Of a DNA stretch of 64,000 nucleotides, positions 1 to 7,135 are shown piece after piece. The notes under the pieces were generated by a model that was given only the letters and a program-made list of their open reading frames with translations, did not search any database and had not been told where the DNA came from. The stretch is from an uncultured Flaviramulus sp. (GTDB taxonomy: Bacteria > Bacteroidota > Bacteroidia > Flavobacteriales > Flavobacteriaceae): positions 1-64,000 of the forward strand of contig CANLXL010000009.1 in assembly GCA_947495125.1 (NCBI GenBank), written 5' to 3'. The translations under genes were made by a program, and so were the position numbers. The number at the start of each line of letters is the position of its first letter. The first letter of the stretch is position 1.

Positions 1-603
1 TGCTTTGGCAATAGAATCCCGTCGTCTAAGTTCGATACGTGCTTTTTGTTCAGCTTCCGCTTTCGCGATGGAGTCTAATCTTTGTTGTCTTATTAGTGCT
101 AATCGTTTGGCTTGTTCTGCTTTGGCAATAGAATCCTGCCTTCTCTGTTCAATACGTGCTTTTTTTTCGGCTTCTATTTTAGCTATAGAATCCAACCTTC
201 TACGTTCGATACGAGCTTTCCTTTCCGCTTCCTGTCTAATTCTATCCTGATATATTTTTTGCCTATTTTCTCTTTCTTGAATAGCTTTAAGTCTTGCATT
301 TTTTTGAAATGCGTAGTATAAATCGGTTATATCATCATTAATAAGGAGATCGCTATCCTTTACTAGGCCTACCCATTCTTTGTACTTAATTTTGTAATTG
401 TCCTTTCCTAGAAAGGCGATAACGGTGCATGCTTCGTTCTCCTTAAATTGTGCTATTGGTTGTGTAAGTTCGTTTATGCTTTTATTTAAGTTTTTATACA
501 AACTTCCACCTTGAGAAAATTGCGTAGGAATATTTGCGTCTTGAGCAAATAGACTTGACAGTAGGTTGAAGGTAAGTAAATAAAAACAAAAATATTTAGC
601 CAT
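1..603 (-). CDS. Secreted repeat protein, 3'-truncated by window edge
   Basis: The reading frame is open from an ATG at 601-603 down to base 1 with no stop, so at least 201 residues are visible and the C-terminus lies outside the window. Residues 1-20 form a signal peptide ending in LLSSLFAQ. Residues 21-100 resemble a small SH3-like fold (CTVIAFLGKDNYKIKYKEWVG), which is inferred from the pattern only. From about residue 115 the protein becomes highly charged, with units of 19-20 residues built on the motif DSIAKAEAEKKARIEQRR. Four DSIAK motifs are visible, spaced 57, 60 and 57 bp. The repeats predict a long rod-like helix or coiled coil. The family and function are not recognised. Confidence 0.7.
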   Translation of the reverse strand, partial: MAKYFCFYLLTFNLLSSLFAQDANIPTQFSQGGSLYKNLNKSINELTQPIAQFKENEACTVIAFLGKDNYKIKYKEWVGLVKDSDLLINDDITDLYYAFQKNARLKAIQERENRQKIYQDRIRQEAERKARIERRRLDSIAKIEAEKKARIEQRRQDSIAKAEQAKRLALIRQQRLDSIAKAEAEQKARIELRRRDSIAKA

Positions 604-688
604 AATTAGTTGTTAAAAAGTAGTCTAAATGTCCCTTTTGAGAGCAATAAAAATAATAATGAATTTGGTTATCAGGGCATTATATAAA

Positions 689-841
689 TTAATCCAGAGC
701 ATTTTTAGTAACAAACCAACGCCAACCAATAATAGCCATTTGAAGTTTACTTGCTTCAGCTAAATCTAATTGTTGTTTAGAATAACTTGGTAAGATTGTT
801 TTATTAACCTTTGCTAAAAATTTAAATACTTGCTTTTGCAT
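689..841 (-). CDS. Conserved 50-aa flavobacterial small protein
   Basis: The frame runs from ATG 839-841 to TAA 689-691 and encodes 50 residues beginning MQKQVFKFLAKVNKTILPS and ending WRWFVTKNALD. From memory, peptides of this pattern (ILPSYSKxQLDLxxAxKxQxAIIGWRxxVTxNALD) recur in Flavobacteriaceae and are sometimes annotated as SsrA-binding protein, though they are far too short for SmpB. It lacks a signal peptide and is amphipathic with basic residues. No function can be assigned. A perfect 9-bp inverted repeat lies about 75 bp upstream. Confidence 0.65.
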   Translation of the reverse strand: MQKQVFKFLAKVNKTILPSYSKQQLDLAEASKLQMAIIGWRWFVTKNALD

Positions 842-915
842 CTTTTAAATTACTTCTTAGAAGTCAAAAATAGTAAAACTTATTCTAGACTAAGCTTTAC
901 TTTTTGTGTAATTTA

Positions 916-943
916 AATAATCGAAAAAATAATATCGATTATT
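916..943. repeat. Perfect 9-bp inverted repeat, 10-nt spacer
   Basis: AATAATCGA (916-924) is the exact reverse complement of TCGATTATT (935-943). It lies upstream of the 50-aa peptide gene, which starts at 841 on the minus strand. It could be an operator or a small hairpin. There is no T-run typical of a terminator. Confidence 0.4.
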
Positions 944-1286
944 AGTATGGCAAGTGTTATCATATTTTAAGGTTTTAAAAGGTTAATAAATAGTTTAATT
1001 ATCTCAATGTTTTTTGAAGATATATATTTGGGAAGATATCCGCCAAATGTTTTTAAAGAAATCTATGGAATTACATATAGATATGTAAGTTTAAAAATGA
1101 TGTATATATCAAATTTTAATACTATGTCTTGAAAAATATTTCATATTGTAATTATAATCATTAATTTTAATTTCATATTAAAATATTTCAAGGGGCTTTT
1201 TTAAGACTTTTTTTATAACCAAGGCAAATTTTGTGTAAAAACCGCGACTTTTTGCTATTTTCATCTTTTTTGTGAATTTTTTGCAT
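944..1286. other. AT-rich intergenic region with no supported gene
   Basis: I see no convincing coding frame here. The only structure is an imperfect inverted repeat around 1128-1192, where CTTGAAA and TTTCAAG flank AAATATT-rich arms. That may be a weak hairpin, and no function is assigned. Confidence 0.5.
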
Positions 1287-1318
1287 AAAAAAAGGTGCTC
1301 AATCTTGAGCACCTTTTT
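1287..1318. terminator. Bidirectional rho-independent terminator
   Basis: GGTGCTCAA and TTGAGCACC form a 9-bp perfect stem with a 2-nt centre, flanked by A-run and T-run. It lies 19 bp past the stop of the M56 gene on the minus strand, so it ends the BlaI/M56 operon. Confidence 0.85.
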
Positions 1319-1336
1319 AAATTGTATTTTGGTGGT

Positions 1337-3574
1337 TTACTTTTGCTTTTTAGTAGTAATTTCTACGACACCCTCTTTAGCCTTATTTCCGTATTTTTTA
1401 ATGGCTGATTTTCCTTTAAGCACATTTATACTTTCAATACGTTCAGGATTCAAGTTTTCAAGTTTGTCTTTTTGAATTTCGTTTCCATTCATTATATATA
1501 AGGGATATTTATCAGAATATGTTGAAATTTGAACAGTATTCTTGTTTATACTTTTTAAACGTGGTAAAGCTTTTAATGTGTTACTATTGCCTTTAGATCT
1601 GATAAGTATAGCACCATTTTTTGCTTTGTTTCCATACAATATTTTTGCACTTTTGTCTTTAAGCACGGTTATAGAGGCAATCTTATTTTTATCTAAGGTA
1701 TGCATGTCGTTTTCGGAAATCTCTTCATCATCTAAAAGATATAAAACGTTTTTACTCAGAAGGCCAGATAGACTTACATGGATACTATCGTTTCCATTTG
1801 TTTTAAGCGAATTACTTAACGCCATTAAATTATTATTCGTCTTTAGCGTATTTGATTTTACAATCCTCTTATTTGTTGAAATAAGGCTATCAGCGACTCT
1901 CGAATTAACCCCAATCCTTTTTAAAGGAGAATTAGTTAAAGAATCTGATAATCTATTAAGTTTAGCTTTTTTTAGAATAATAACATTTTCTTCATGGTTG
2001 CCATCGTGTTCGATAATGACATCCACATTTTCATCGATGTTCTGATTAGAAATGACCTTTACTTTTTTACCGTTTTTTATAATCTGGTATTTTCCTTTGG
2101 ACTCATAAACTAAAGTATCTCCATGGATTATAGCATCCCCATGAATTTCATGAACTTCATGTTCACCATCGTTATCCGAAAAGATAAAAACATTATCTTC
2201 TTTTCCCGACTTATGAATTTTGTGTTTTCCATCTTTGGATTTGAAATAAAAGGCATGGCCTTCATGGCTATGTATATCTGCATTAACGATTGAAATATTT
2301 TCTCCATTATTTTTAATCGAGATTTTAATAGGTTTAATAGCATCATCTGAATTCACATTATAGTTGGCACTCGATTTTTTTGAACTTACTTTTATTTTCA
2401 TTCCCGTAATTTCTCCATTGTCATTGCGCTTAACGTTTTTAAATTTAATAGTAACACCTTCCTTGTTTAAATTTTTTGCTACTTTTTTTAGTTCAGTATC
2501 AGTGGTGTTCTTAGATATTATGATCGTTTCAATATTGCCAATACTTTTTTGTTTTTTAGGTTTTGAATCCTTAATAATAATTTTTTCGTCAGTATTACTT
2601 CCGGAAAAGGAACTTTTAATAGAGGGTTTTTCTTCCTCTTGAGAGAGTCCGTTAGAAGACGTGATGGTCTCGGTATCAATGAGGCGATCCATAGTTGGGA
2701 GCTCTAAAGAAGGTGTTTCTTTTTCAATGAGCACTTGCTTTGTATTAAAACTCATTAAGAAAATGGCTAATAAAGGGACAACAAGTAGGTATTTTGTTTG
2801 GCCTATTTTTTTCGATTTTGATTTGTGTAACATAACAATTCGTTTTTTGATTAATGAATTATAAAAATTATTGGTTAAAGCCATTTGATGAGATGGCATG
2901 GTGGTTTTTAACAATGTATATTGGTAACTTTTTTTACAGTTGAACTTGCGTTGGGTATTTTGATCGGCAATGAATTCTAAGTTTTGCTTTAGTGCCTTAT
3001 TATAAAGCCATATTAAAGGGTTGAACCACAAAACTATGCAGGACAATTGGGTGACCAATATATCTATGGAATGCCTTTGAGAGACATGTACTTTCTCGTG
3101 GGTGAGTATTTGTATTAACTCAGATTGATTAAATTGATTCGGGTTATAAACGATCCAATTGAAAAATGAGAAAGGAGGGAGGTCACTTACTGTTTTAACC
3201 AATTTAAACGGCCCTTCTTTTTCGGTTTTATTCCTAATTATAATACGACAAAGAGAGACGAATTGAAATAGAAAACGCAATGCAAAAACACACAGTCCAA
3301 TAAAATAGATCAAGGGAATATAGGTTAATATATCAAATGGCTTTTCACTGTTTTGAATCGTTAAAAGCTCTCCACTCAAATCATAATTTTGTATGGGGGC
3401 GGGTGTATATTCTATATATATTGGTATGACTAAAAAAGGAATTGTAAATGCAGTAAAGAGTCCTAATAATAAAAAACCTCTGTTGGATTCAAAAAATGTA
3501 TCGCGCTGTAAAAATAGTTTATAGCATAAATAAAATATGCCAACGACAGTGCTAACTTTAAGTAAATATTCCAT
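1337..3574 (-). CDS. M56-family (BlaR1-like) membrane metallopeptidase with plug-like C-terminus
   Basis: This is a 745-residue protein. Residues 1-110 contain several membrane segments. The zinc-peptidase motif HEKVH is at 159-163, with a distal acidic ligand in NLEFIAD near residue 200. Another membrane segment lies near residue 263. The family (BlaR1/MecR1) senses an envelope signal and cleaves the partner repressor. The roughly 450-residue C-terminal part replaces the penicillin-binding sensor of BlaR1 with a charged low-complexity stretch and two similar units (ITVLKDKSAKILYGNKAKNG and INVLKGKSAIKKYGNKAKEG). These resemble the plug motif of TonB-dependent receptors, a common Bacteroidota arrangement. 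The start is 2 bp after the blaI stop, so the two are one operon. The ligand and substrate are unknown. Confidence 0.88.
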   Translation of the reverse strand: MEYLLKVSTVVGIFYLCYKLFLQRDTFFESNRGFLLLGLFTAFTIPFLVIPIYIEYTPAPIQNYDLSGELLTIQNSEKPFDILTYIPLIYFIGLCVFALRFLFQFVSLCRIIIRNKTEKEGPFKLVKTVSDLPPFSFFNWIVYNPNQFNQSELIQILTHEKVHVSQRHSIDILVTQLSCIVLWFNPLIWLYNKALKQNLEFIADQNTQRKFNCKKSYQYTLLKTTMPSHQMALTNNFYNSLIKKRIVMLHKSKSKKIGQTKYLLVVPLLAIFLMSFNTKQVLIEKETPSLELPTMDRLIDTETITSSNGLSQEEEKPSIKSSFSGSNTDEKIIIKDSKPKKQKSIGNIETIIISKNTTDTELKKVAKNLNKEGVTIKFKNVKRNDNGEITGMKIKVSSKKSSANYNVNSDDAIKPIKISIKNNGENISIVNADIHSHEGHAFYFKSKDGKHKIHKSGKEDNVFIFSDNDGEHEVHEIHGDAIIHGDTLVYESKGKYQIIKNGKKVKVISNQNIDENVDVIIEHDGNHEENVIILKKAKLNRLSDSLTNSPLKRIGVNSRVADSLISTNKRIVKSNTLKTNNNLMALSNSLKTNGNDSIHVSLSGLLSKNVLYLLDDEEISENDMHTLDKNKIASITVLKDKSAKILYGNKAKNGAILIRSKGNSNTLKALPRLKSINKNTVQISTYSDKYPLYIMNGNEIQKDKLENLNPERIESINVLKGKSAIKKYGNKAKEGVVEITTKKQK

Positions 3575-3576
3575 AA

Positions 3577-3936
3577 CTAGTTATTTTTTTCAATGAGCGC
3601 AATAATCTCCTTGAGTTCTTCTACACTTATTTTCTCTTCCTTTGCAAAAAAGGATACCATATTTTTGTACGAATTATTGAAATAGTGGTCTATAGCCATG
3701 TTCATAAAACGTTTTCTATAGGCTTCTTTGGTGATGATAGGGTAGTATTGATGTGTTTTGCCGTAAGCATTATAAGAAACGAAGCCCTTCTCTTCTAAAT
3801 TTCTAATGATCGTAGATAAGGTATTATAATGCGGTTTGTCCTCAGTAATTTCATTGAGCACGTCTTTTACAAAAGCCTTTTCCAACTTCCATAAAATATG
3901 CATTACTTCTTCTTCTTTGTTTGTTAGTTTTTGCAT
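3577..3936 (-). CDS. BlaI/MecI-family transcriptional repressor
   Basis: This is a 119-residue winged-helix protein of normal family length (LTNKEEEVMHILWKLEKAFV at the N-terminus, then NTLSTIIRNLEEKGFVSY as the recognition region). BlaI proteins dimerise on palindromes and are inactivated by the cognate M56 peptidase, which is the next gene 2 bp downstream. The pair is probably autoregulated: a 22-bp palindrome occupies the spacer of the candidate promoter about 145 bp upstream. There is no evidence that beta-lactams are the signal, since the partner lacks a penicillin-binding domain. Confidence 0.9.
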   Translation of the reverse strand: MQKLTNKEEEVMHILWKLEKAFVKDVLNEITEDKPHYNTLSTIIRNLEEKGFVSYNAYGKTHQYYPIITKEAYRKRFMNMAIDHYFNNSYKNMVSFFAKEEKISVEELKEIIALIEKNN

Positions 3937-3962
3937 GACTGATATATTTTTAGATATTTCCT

Positions 3963-3987
3963 TGAATCCCGATAACCGTCGTCAGGA
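3963..3987. repeat. Degenerate dispersed repeat fragment
   Basis: The stretch CCCGATAACCGTCGTCAGG resembles partial sequences in the gaps near 13783-13801 and 28287-28304. These look like decayed copies of a short dispersed intergenic repeat. They are too degenerate to define boundaries. Confidence 0.35.
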
Positions 3988-4074
3988 AATTAGATTAACT
4001 CGAACTTTTGCACTACCACAATAAACAGGTTTTCTGTTTTTAAAAGTGGTATTAGTACTATTTTAACCTAAATA

Positions 4075-4119
4075 CAAACGTATAACTATTTTTATAGTTA
4101 TACAACTGTTTTAATAGTT
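4075..4119 (-). promoter_or_regulatory. Promoter and palindromic operator of the blaI-M56 operon
   Basis: On the minus strand a -7 box TACGTTTG (4082-4075) is preceded by TTG (4105-4103) with a 20-nt spacer, matching the Bacteroidota consensus TTG-N17-23-TAnnTTTG. The spacer, with the two outermost -7 bases, is a perfect palindrome: TATAACTAT, 4-nt centre, ATAGTTATA (4081-4102). A second, looser palindrome, AACTGTTTTAATAGTT, occupies 4104-4119. The position inside the promoter is what an autoregulating BlaI repressor would use. Confidence 0.65.
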
Positions 4120-4147
4120 ATTTAACGAAATTTTTAGTTTATATGTT

Positions 4148-4190
4148 CGGAAAAATAAAAATCCAGCCCCAAAAATCATCAGGACTGGAT
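4148..4190 (-). terminator. Terminator downstream of lipoprotein gene
   Basis: The arms ATCCAGCCC (4161-4169) and GGACTGGAT (4182-4190) pair with one mismatch. Reading the minus strand, the hairpin is followed by TTTTTATTTTT. It closes the lipoprotein gene that stops at 4222 and insulates the blaI promoter. Confidence 0.65.
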
Positions 4191-4221
4191 ATAAAATATA
4201 TAAGAATTAACCAGTTATAGC

Positions 4222-4578
4222 TTAATCAATGATGAGCTCGCATTTAAACTTATCTTTATCTGCTCCTATACCACATTCCCATTGAGAGTCTGGAGGGTAT
4301 GGGCCATCTTGCTCAATCTTGTAGTATACAACATTATTTTTCATAAGTACCCATTGATTTTTGTCTTCCCAAAAAACAGTTTTGATGCGCTCGGTGCCAT
4401 CGCTTTGATTTACGTACTTCGTTCCCTTGGTATAAGTTTTGTCTAAAAGATAGATGCCATCAAAACTACTGCCACTAACTTCTACACCAATGACTTCAAT
4501 CTCGTCGTTACATGATGAAAAAAGTCCGATCGTTAGAATTAAAGTAAGACAATGCATAACTAAAGCTGATCGTTTCAT
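4222..4578 (-). CDS. Small lipoprotein of unknown function
   Basis: This 118-residue protein has a lipoprotein signal peptide with lipobox LFSSC, so it is predicted to be anchored after the cysteine near residue 23. The mature part is about 95 residues, polar, with tryptophan and tyrosine and two cysteines near the end (WECGIGADKDKFKCELIID). It is probably a small beta-rich domain. The family is not recognised. It is a monocistronic gene between a terminator and a divergent CaCA exchanger gene. Confidence 0.7.
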   Translation of the reverse strand: MKRSALVMHCLTLILTIGLFSSCNDEIEVIGVEVSGSSFDGIYLLDKTYTKGTKYVNQSDGTERIKTVFWEDKNQWVLMKNNVVYYKIEQDGPYPPDSQWECGIGADKDKFKCELIID

Positions 4579-4806
4579 AAATATTAAGTTTTATAGATTT
4601 GGTGTCTCAAATGTTGCAAATATTTTTTTAAACAAAGATTAATGATCTTATTTTTCGATGAATTGATTGAAATCGATGCATTTAATCGATTTATTACCAA
4701 ACTATTATAAATTGGCATTCAATTGTAAAGTTTGGTGATAGATAAAAACTAATAACTTTTTAACTTGCCACATTTAACTTTCAATTATCTTCGCAAAAAA
4801 ATATTT

Positions 4807-5763
4807 ATGAGTTTACTCTGGGTTATACTTGGTTTTATATTATTAGTAGTAGGCGGCGAGTTTTTGGTGAGGTCATCTGTGGCATTGTCATTTAAATTTA
4901 GTATTTCGAAAATGGTTATTGGCATGACTGTGGTTTCGTTTGCAACCTCGGCACCCGAGTTATTAGTTAGTTTGAAAGCAGCATTAATTGGGGCTCCGGC
5001 TATGGCTATAAATAATGTTGTAGGTTCTAATATCGCAAATATCGGTTTAGTTTTAGGGATTACGGCTTTGGTGGGCTCGATTGCTGTGGATAAATCGTTT
5101 TATAAGGTTAACTGGCCTGTCATGATGCTATTCTCGATAGCATTATACTTCTTTCTTAAAAATGATAGTATTCTTACTGCTTTGGAAGGAGGCATATTGT
5201 TTATTGGACTTATTTTGTTTTTATTTCTGTTAATTAGAAATACTAAAAAGAACACTATTGCAGAAGAAGTCGACGAAAGTTTGGCTGTAGTTTCAAATTT
5301 TAAAATTTTTTTATGGCTGTTAATAGGAGGGACCTCTTTATATTTTGGTAGTGAATGGTTGGTTGAAGGAGCGAGAGACATTGCAATTTCTATTGGTGTT
5401 AGTGATGCGGTTATTGGTGTGTCTTTAGTGGCTATTGGAACAAGTGTGCCTGAATTGGCAGCGTCGGTTATTGCTGCGGCCAAGCAAGAAAAGGCGATTT
5501 CCTTAGGGAATTTGATCGGGTCTAATATATTTAATATTGCCTCGGTTTTAGGTCTAACTGCGATGATTAAACCTATTGTTATTCCTGTGGATGAACCTCA
5601 AATACTTACAAATGATATTTTTTGGATGCTGGGTTTCGCTGCGATATTGTTACCGATGATATTTATAAAAAAGAGATTTCAAATTAGCAGAATTAAAGGT
5701 TTCTTTTTAGTTTTTGCTTATGGTATTTTTATGTTCTTAGTGTTTACTAGCGGTAAGATTTAA
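4807..5763 (+). CDS. Calcium/sodium antiporter (CaCA family, YrbG-like)
   Basis: This is a 318-residue inner-membrane protein with about ten hydrophobic segments and the two inverted alpha-repeats typical of CaCA exchangers. Repeat 1 contains SFATSAPELLVS and NNVVGSNIANIGLVLG; repeat 2 contains AIGTSVPELAAS and GNLIGSNIFNIASVLG. These acidic and small residues bind cations, and the family exchanges Ca2+ for Na+ or H+. I start at ATG 4807 because a promoter-like TATCTTCG lies between 4765 (an upstream in-frame ATG) and 4807, and because the family starts directly with a hydrophobic segment. Confidence 0.9.
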   Translation: MSLLWVILGFILLVVGGEFLVRSSVALSFKFSISKMVIGMTVVSFATSAPELLVSLKAALIGAPAMAINNVVGSNIANIGLVLGITALVGSIAVDKSFYKVNWPVMMLFSIALYFFLKNDSILTALEGGILFIGLILFLFLLIRNTKKNTIAEEVDESLAVVSNFKIFLWLLIGGTSLYFGSEWLVEGARDIAISIGVSDAVIGVSLVAIGTSVPELAASVIAAAKQEKAISLGNLIGSNIFNIASVLGLTAMIKPIVIPVDEPQILTNDIFWMLGFAAILLPMIFIKKRFQISRIKGFFLVFAYGIFMFLVFTSGKI

Positions 5764-5780
5764 AAATTATCGAGTCAATT

Positions 5781-5816
5781 AAAAAGCGCTTACAAATTAC
5801 TTTGTAAGCGCTTTTT
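5781..5816. terminator. Bidirectional terminator between antiporter and glutamine synthetase
   Basis: AAAAAGCGCTTACAAA and TTTGTAAGCGCTTTTT form a perfect 16-bp stem with a 4-nt loop. It serves two convergent genes, the + strand antiporter and the - strand glutamine synthetase. Confidence 0.92.
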
Positions 5817-5847
5817 ATTATGAACAAAACGTTATCTTTTCTAATTA

Positions 5848-6864
5848 TTAAACATTAGCAGATTTAACAGTTTTAATAATTCTTGCAGCAATCTTATATG
5901 GATCTGCATTCGATGCTGGACGACGATCTTCTAAATAGCCTTTCCAACCATTATCAACAGTGTAAATAGGAATTCTAATTGAAGCTCCTCTATCTGAGAT
6001 ACCATAAGAGAAATCAGAAATAGAAGCAGTCTCATGCAATCCGGTAAGACGTTGATCGTTAAACTCTCCATATACGTCAATGTGCTCAGCAGTTACAGGT
6101 CTAAAAGCCTCACATATTTTCATATAGGTCTCTTTAGAACCACAAGTTCTTAATGTTGTATTAGAGAAGTTAGCGTGCATACCTGAACCATTCCAGTCAC
6201 CTTTTACTGGTTTAGGATGATATTCAATATAGTAACCATATTGTTCCGTTAATCTGTCTAATAAGTATCTCGCAATCCATATTTCATCACCCGCTTTCTT
6301 AGCACCTTTAGCAAACAATTGGAATTCCCATTGTCCACTTGCAACTTCTTGGTTAATACCTTCGAAGTTTAATCCGGCTTCAATACATAAATCCGCGTGT
6401 TTTTCAACAAAATCTCTACCATGGGTGTTTTTTCCACCTACAGAACAGTAGTACATACCTTGAGGTCCTGGGTAACCACCAATAGGAAATCCTAAAGGTA
6501 ATTGTGTATGGGTATCCATAATAAAATATTCTTGTTCAAACCCAAACCAGAAATCATTATCATTATCATCAATATCTGCTCTTCCATTAGATTCATGAGC
6601 TGTTCCATCGGCATTCAAAACTTCGGTCATCACTAAATATCCATTAGTACGTGCAGGATCGGGATAAATTGCCACAGGTTTTAATACGCAATCTGAAGAA
6701 CCACCTTCAGCTTGCTGTGTTGATGATCCGTCAAAAGACCAGTTTCCTATTTCTTCTAAGGTTCCTTGAAAGTTTTCGTGCTCTTCAACCTTAGTTTTAC
6801 TTCTCAAGTTTTGAGTTGGCTTATAACCATCTAGCCAAATGTATTCTAATTTAATTTTTGCCAT
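5848..6864 (-). CDS. glnII: Glutamine synthetase, type II (GSII)
   Basis: This 338-residue protein makes glutamine from glutamate, ammonia and ATP in the cytosol. Its length and motifs match the eukaryotic-type GSII rather than GSI: LEYIWLDG, WSFDGSSTQQAEGGSSD, FGFEQEYF (metal ligands), GPQGMYYC, WNGSGMHANFS, and RGASIRIP near the end. The start at ATG 6862-6864 (MAKIKLEYIWL) is chosen over an in-frame start at 6903. The family begins here, and a -7 box (TATATTTG, 6910-6903 on the minus strand) overlaps the longer start. It is divergent from the type III enzyme. Confidence 0.93.
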   Translation of the reverse strand: MAKIKLEYIWLDGYKPTQNLRSKTKVEEHENFQGTLEEIGNWSFDGSSTQQAEGGSSDCVLKPVAIYPDPARTNGYLVMTEVLNADGTAHESNGRADIDDNDNDFWFGFEQEYFIMDTHTQLPLGFPIGGYPGPQGMYYCSVGGKNTHGRDFVEKHADLCIEAGLNFEGINQEVASGQWEFQLFAKGAKKAGDEIWIARYLLDRLTEQYGYYIEYHPKPVKGDWNGSGMHANFSNTTLRTCGSKETYMKICEAFRPVTAEHIDVYGEFNDQRLTGLHETASISDFSYGISDRGASIRIPIYTVDNGWKGYLEDRRPASNADPYKIAARIIKTVKSANV

Positions 6865-6902
6865 AATGAATATTTTATAAATGGATTCTAATTGTAATCC
6901 CA

Positions 6903-6910
6903 CAAATATA
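6903..6910 (-). promoter_or_regulatory. Candidate -7 box for GSII
   Basis: The minus strand reads TATATTTG, a full match to TAnnTTTG, 38 bp upstream of the chosen GSII start. No TTG lies at the expected distance. The box decides against the longer reading frame. Confidence 0.5.
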
Positions 6911-7087
6911 TATTATTATGCAAATACTTTATATTTTAAGGGGGTGTTTTAATTAACAATGCTGTTATTTTTATTTATACCCTATTTTTTTGGGGATTAT
7001 TTTAAAAAAAGAGTATTATTTTATATGATTTTTGTAAAAATGTTAATAACAACGTATTGATTTATCTATTTTTATGAGGTTGATTAT

Positions 7088-7095
7088 TATTTTTG
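7088..7095 (+). promoter_or_regulatory. Candidate -7 box for GSIII
   Basis: TATTTTTG matches TAnnTTTG 40 bp upstream of the GSIII ATG. The nearest upstream TTG is at 7057-7059 with a 28-nt spacer, longer than consensus. Nitrogen-regulated promoters often deviate, but no operator is evident. Confidence 0.4.
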
Positions 7096-7135
7096 CCCAC
7101 AATAGTATAATTGTTTAAATAAATTTTTGAAGACA

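Noticed and set aside
5100-5483. 127-residue frame antisense to the CaCA exchanger
   Set aside because: It is a shadow of the repeat-containing exchanger gene with no start context.
6862-6903. Longer GSII start at 6903
   Set aside because: A -7 box overlaps it and the family begins at MAKIKLEYIWL.
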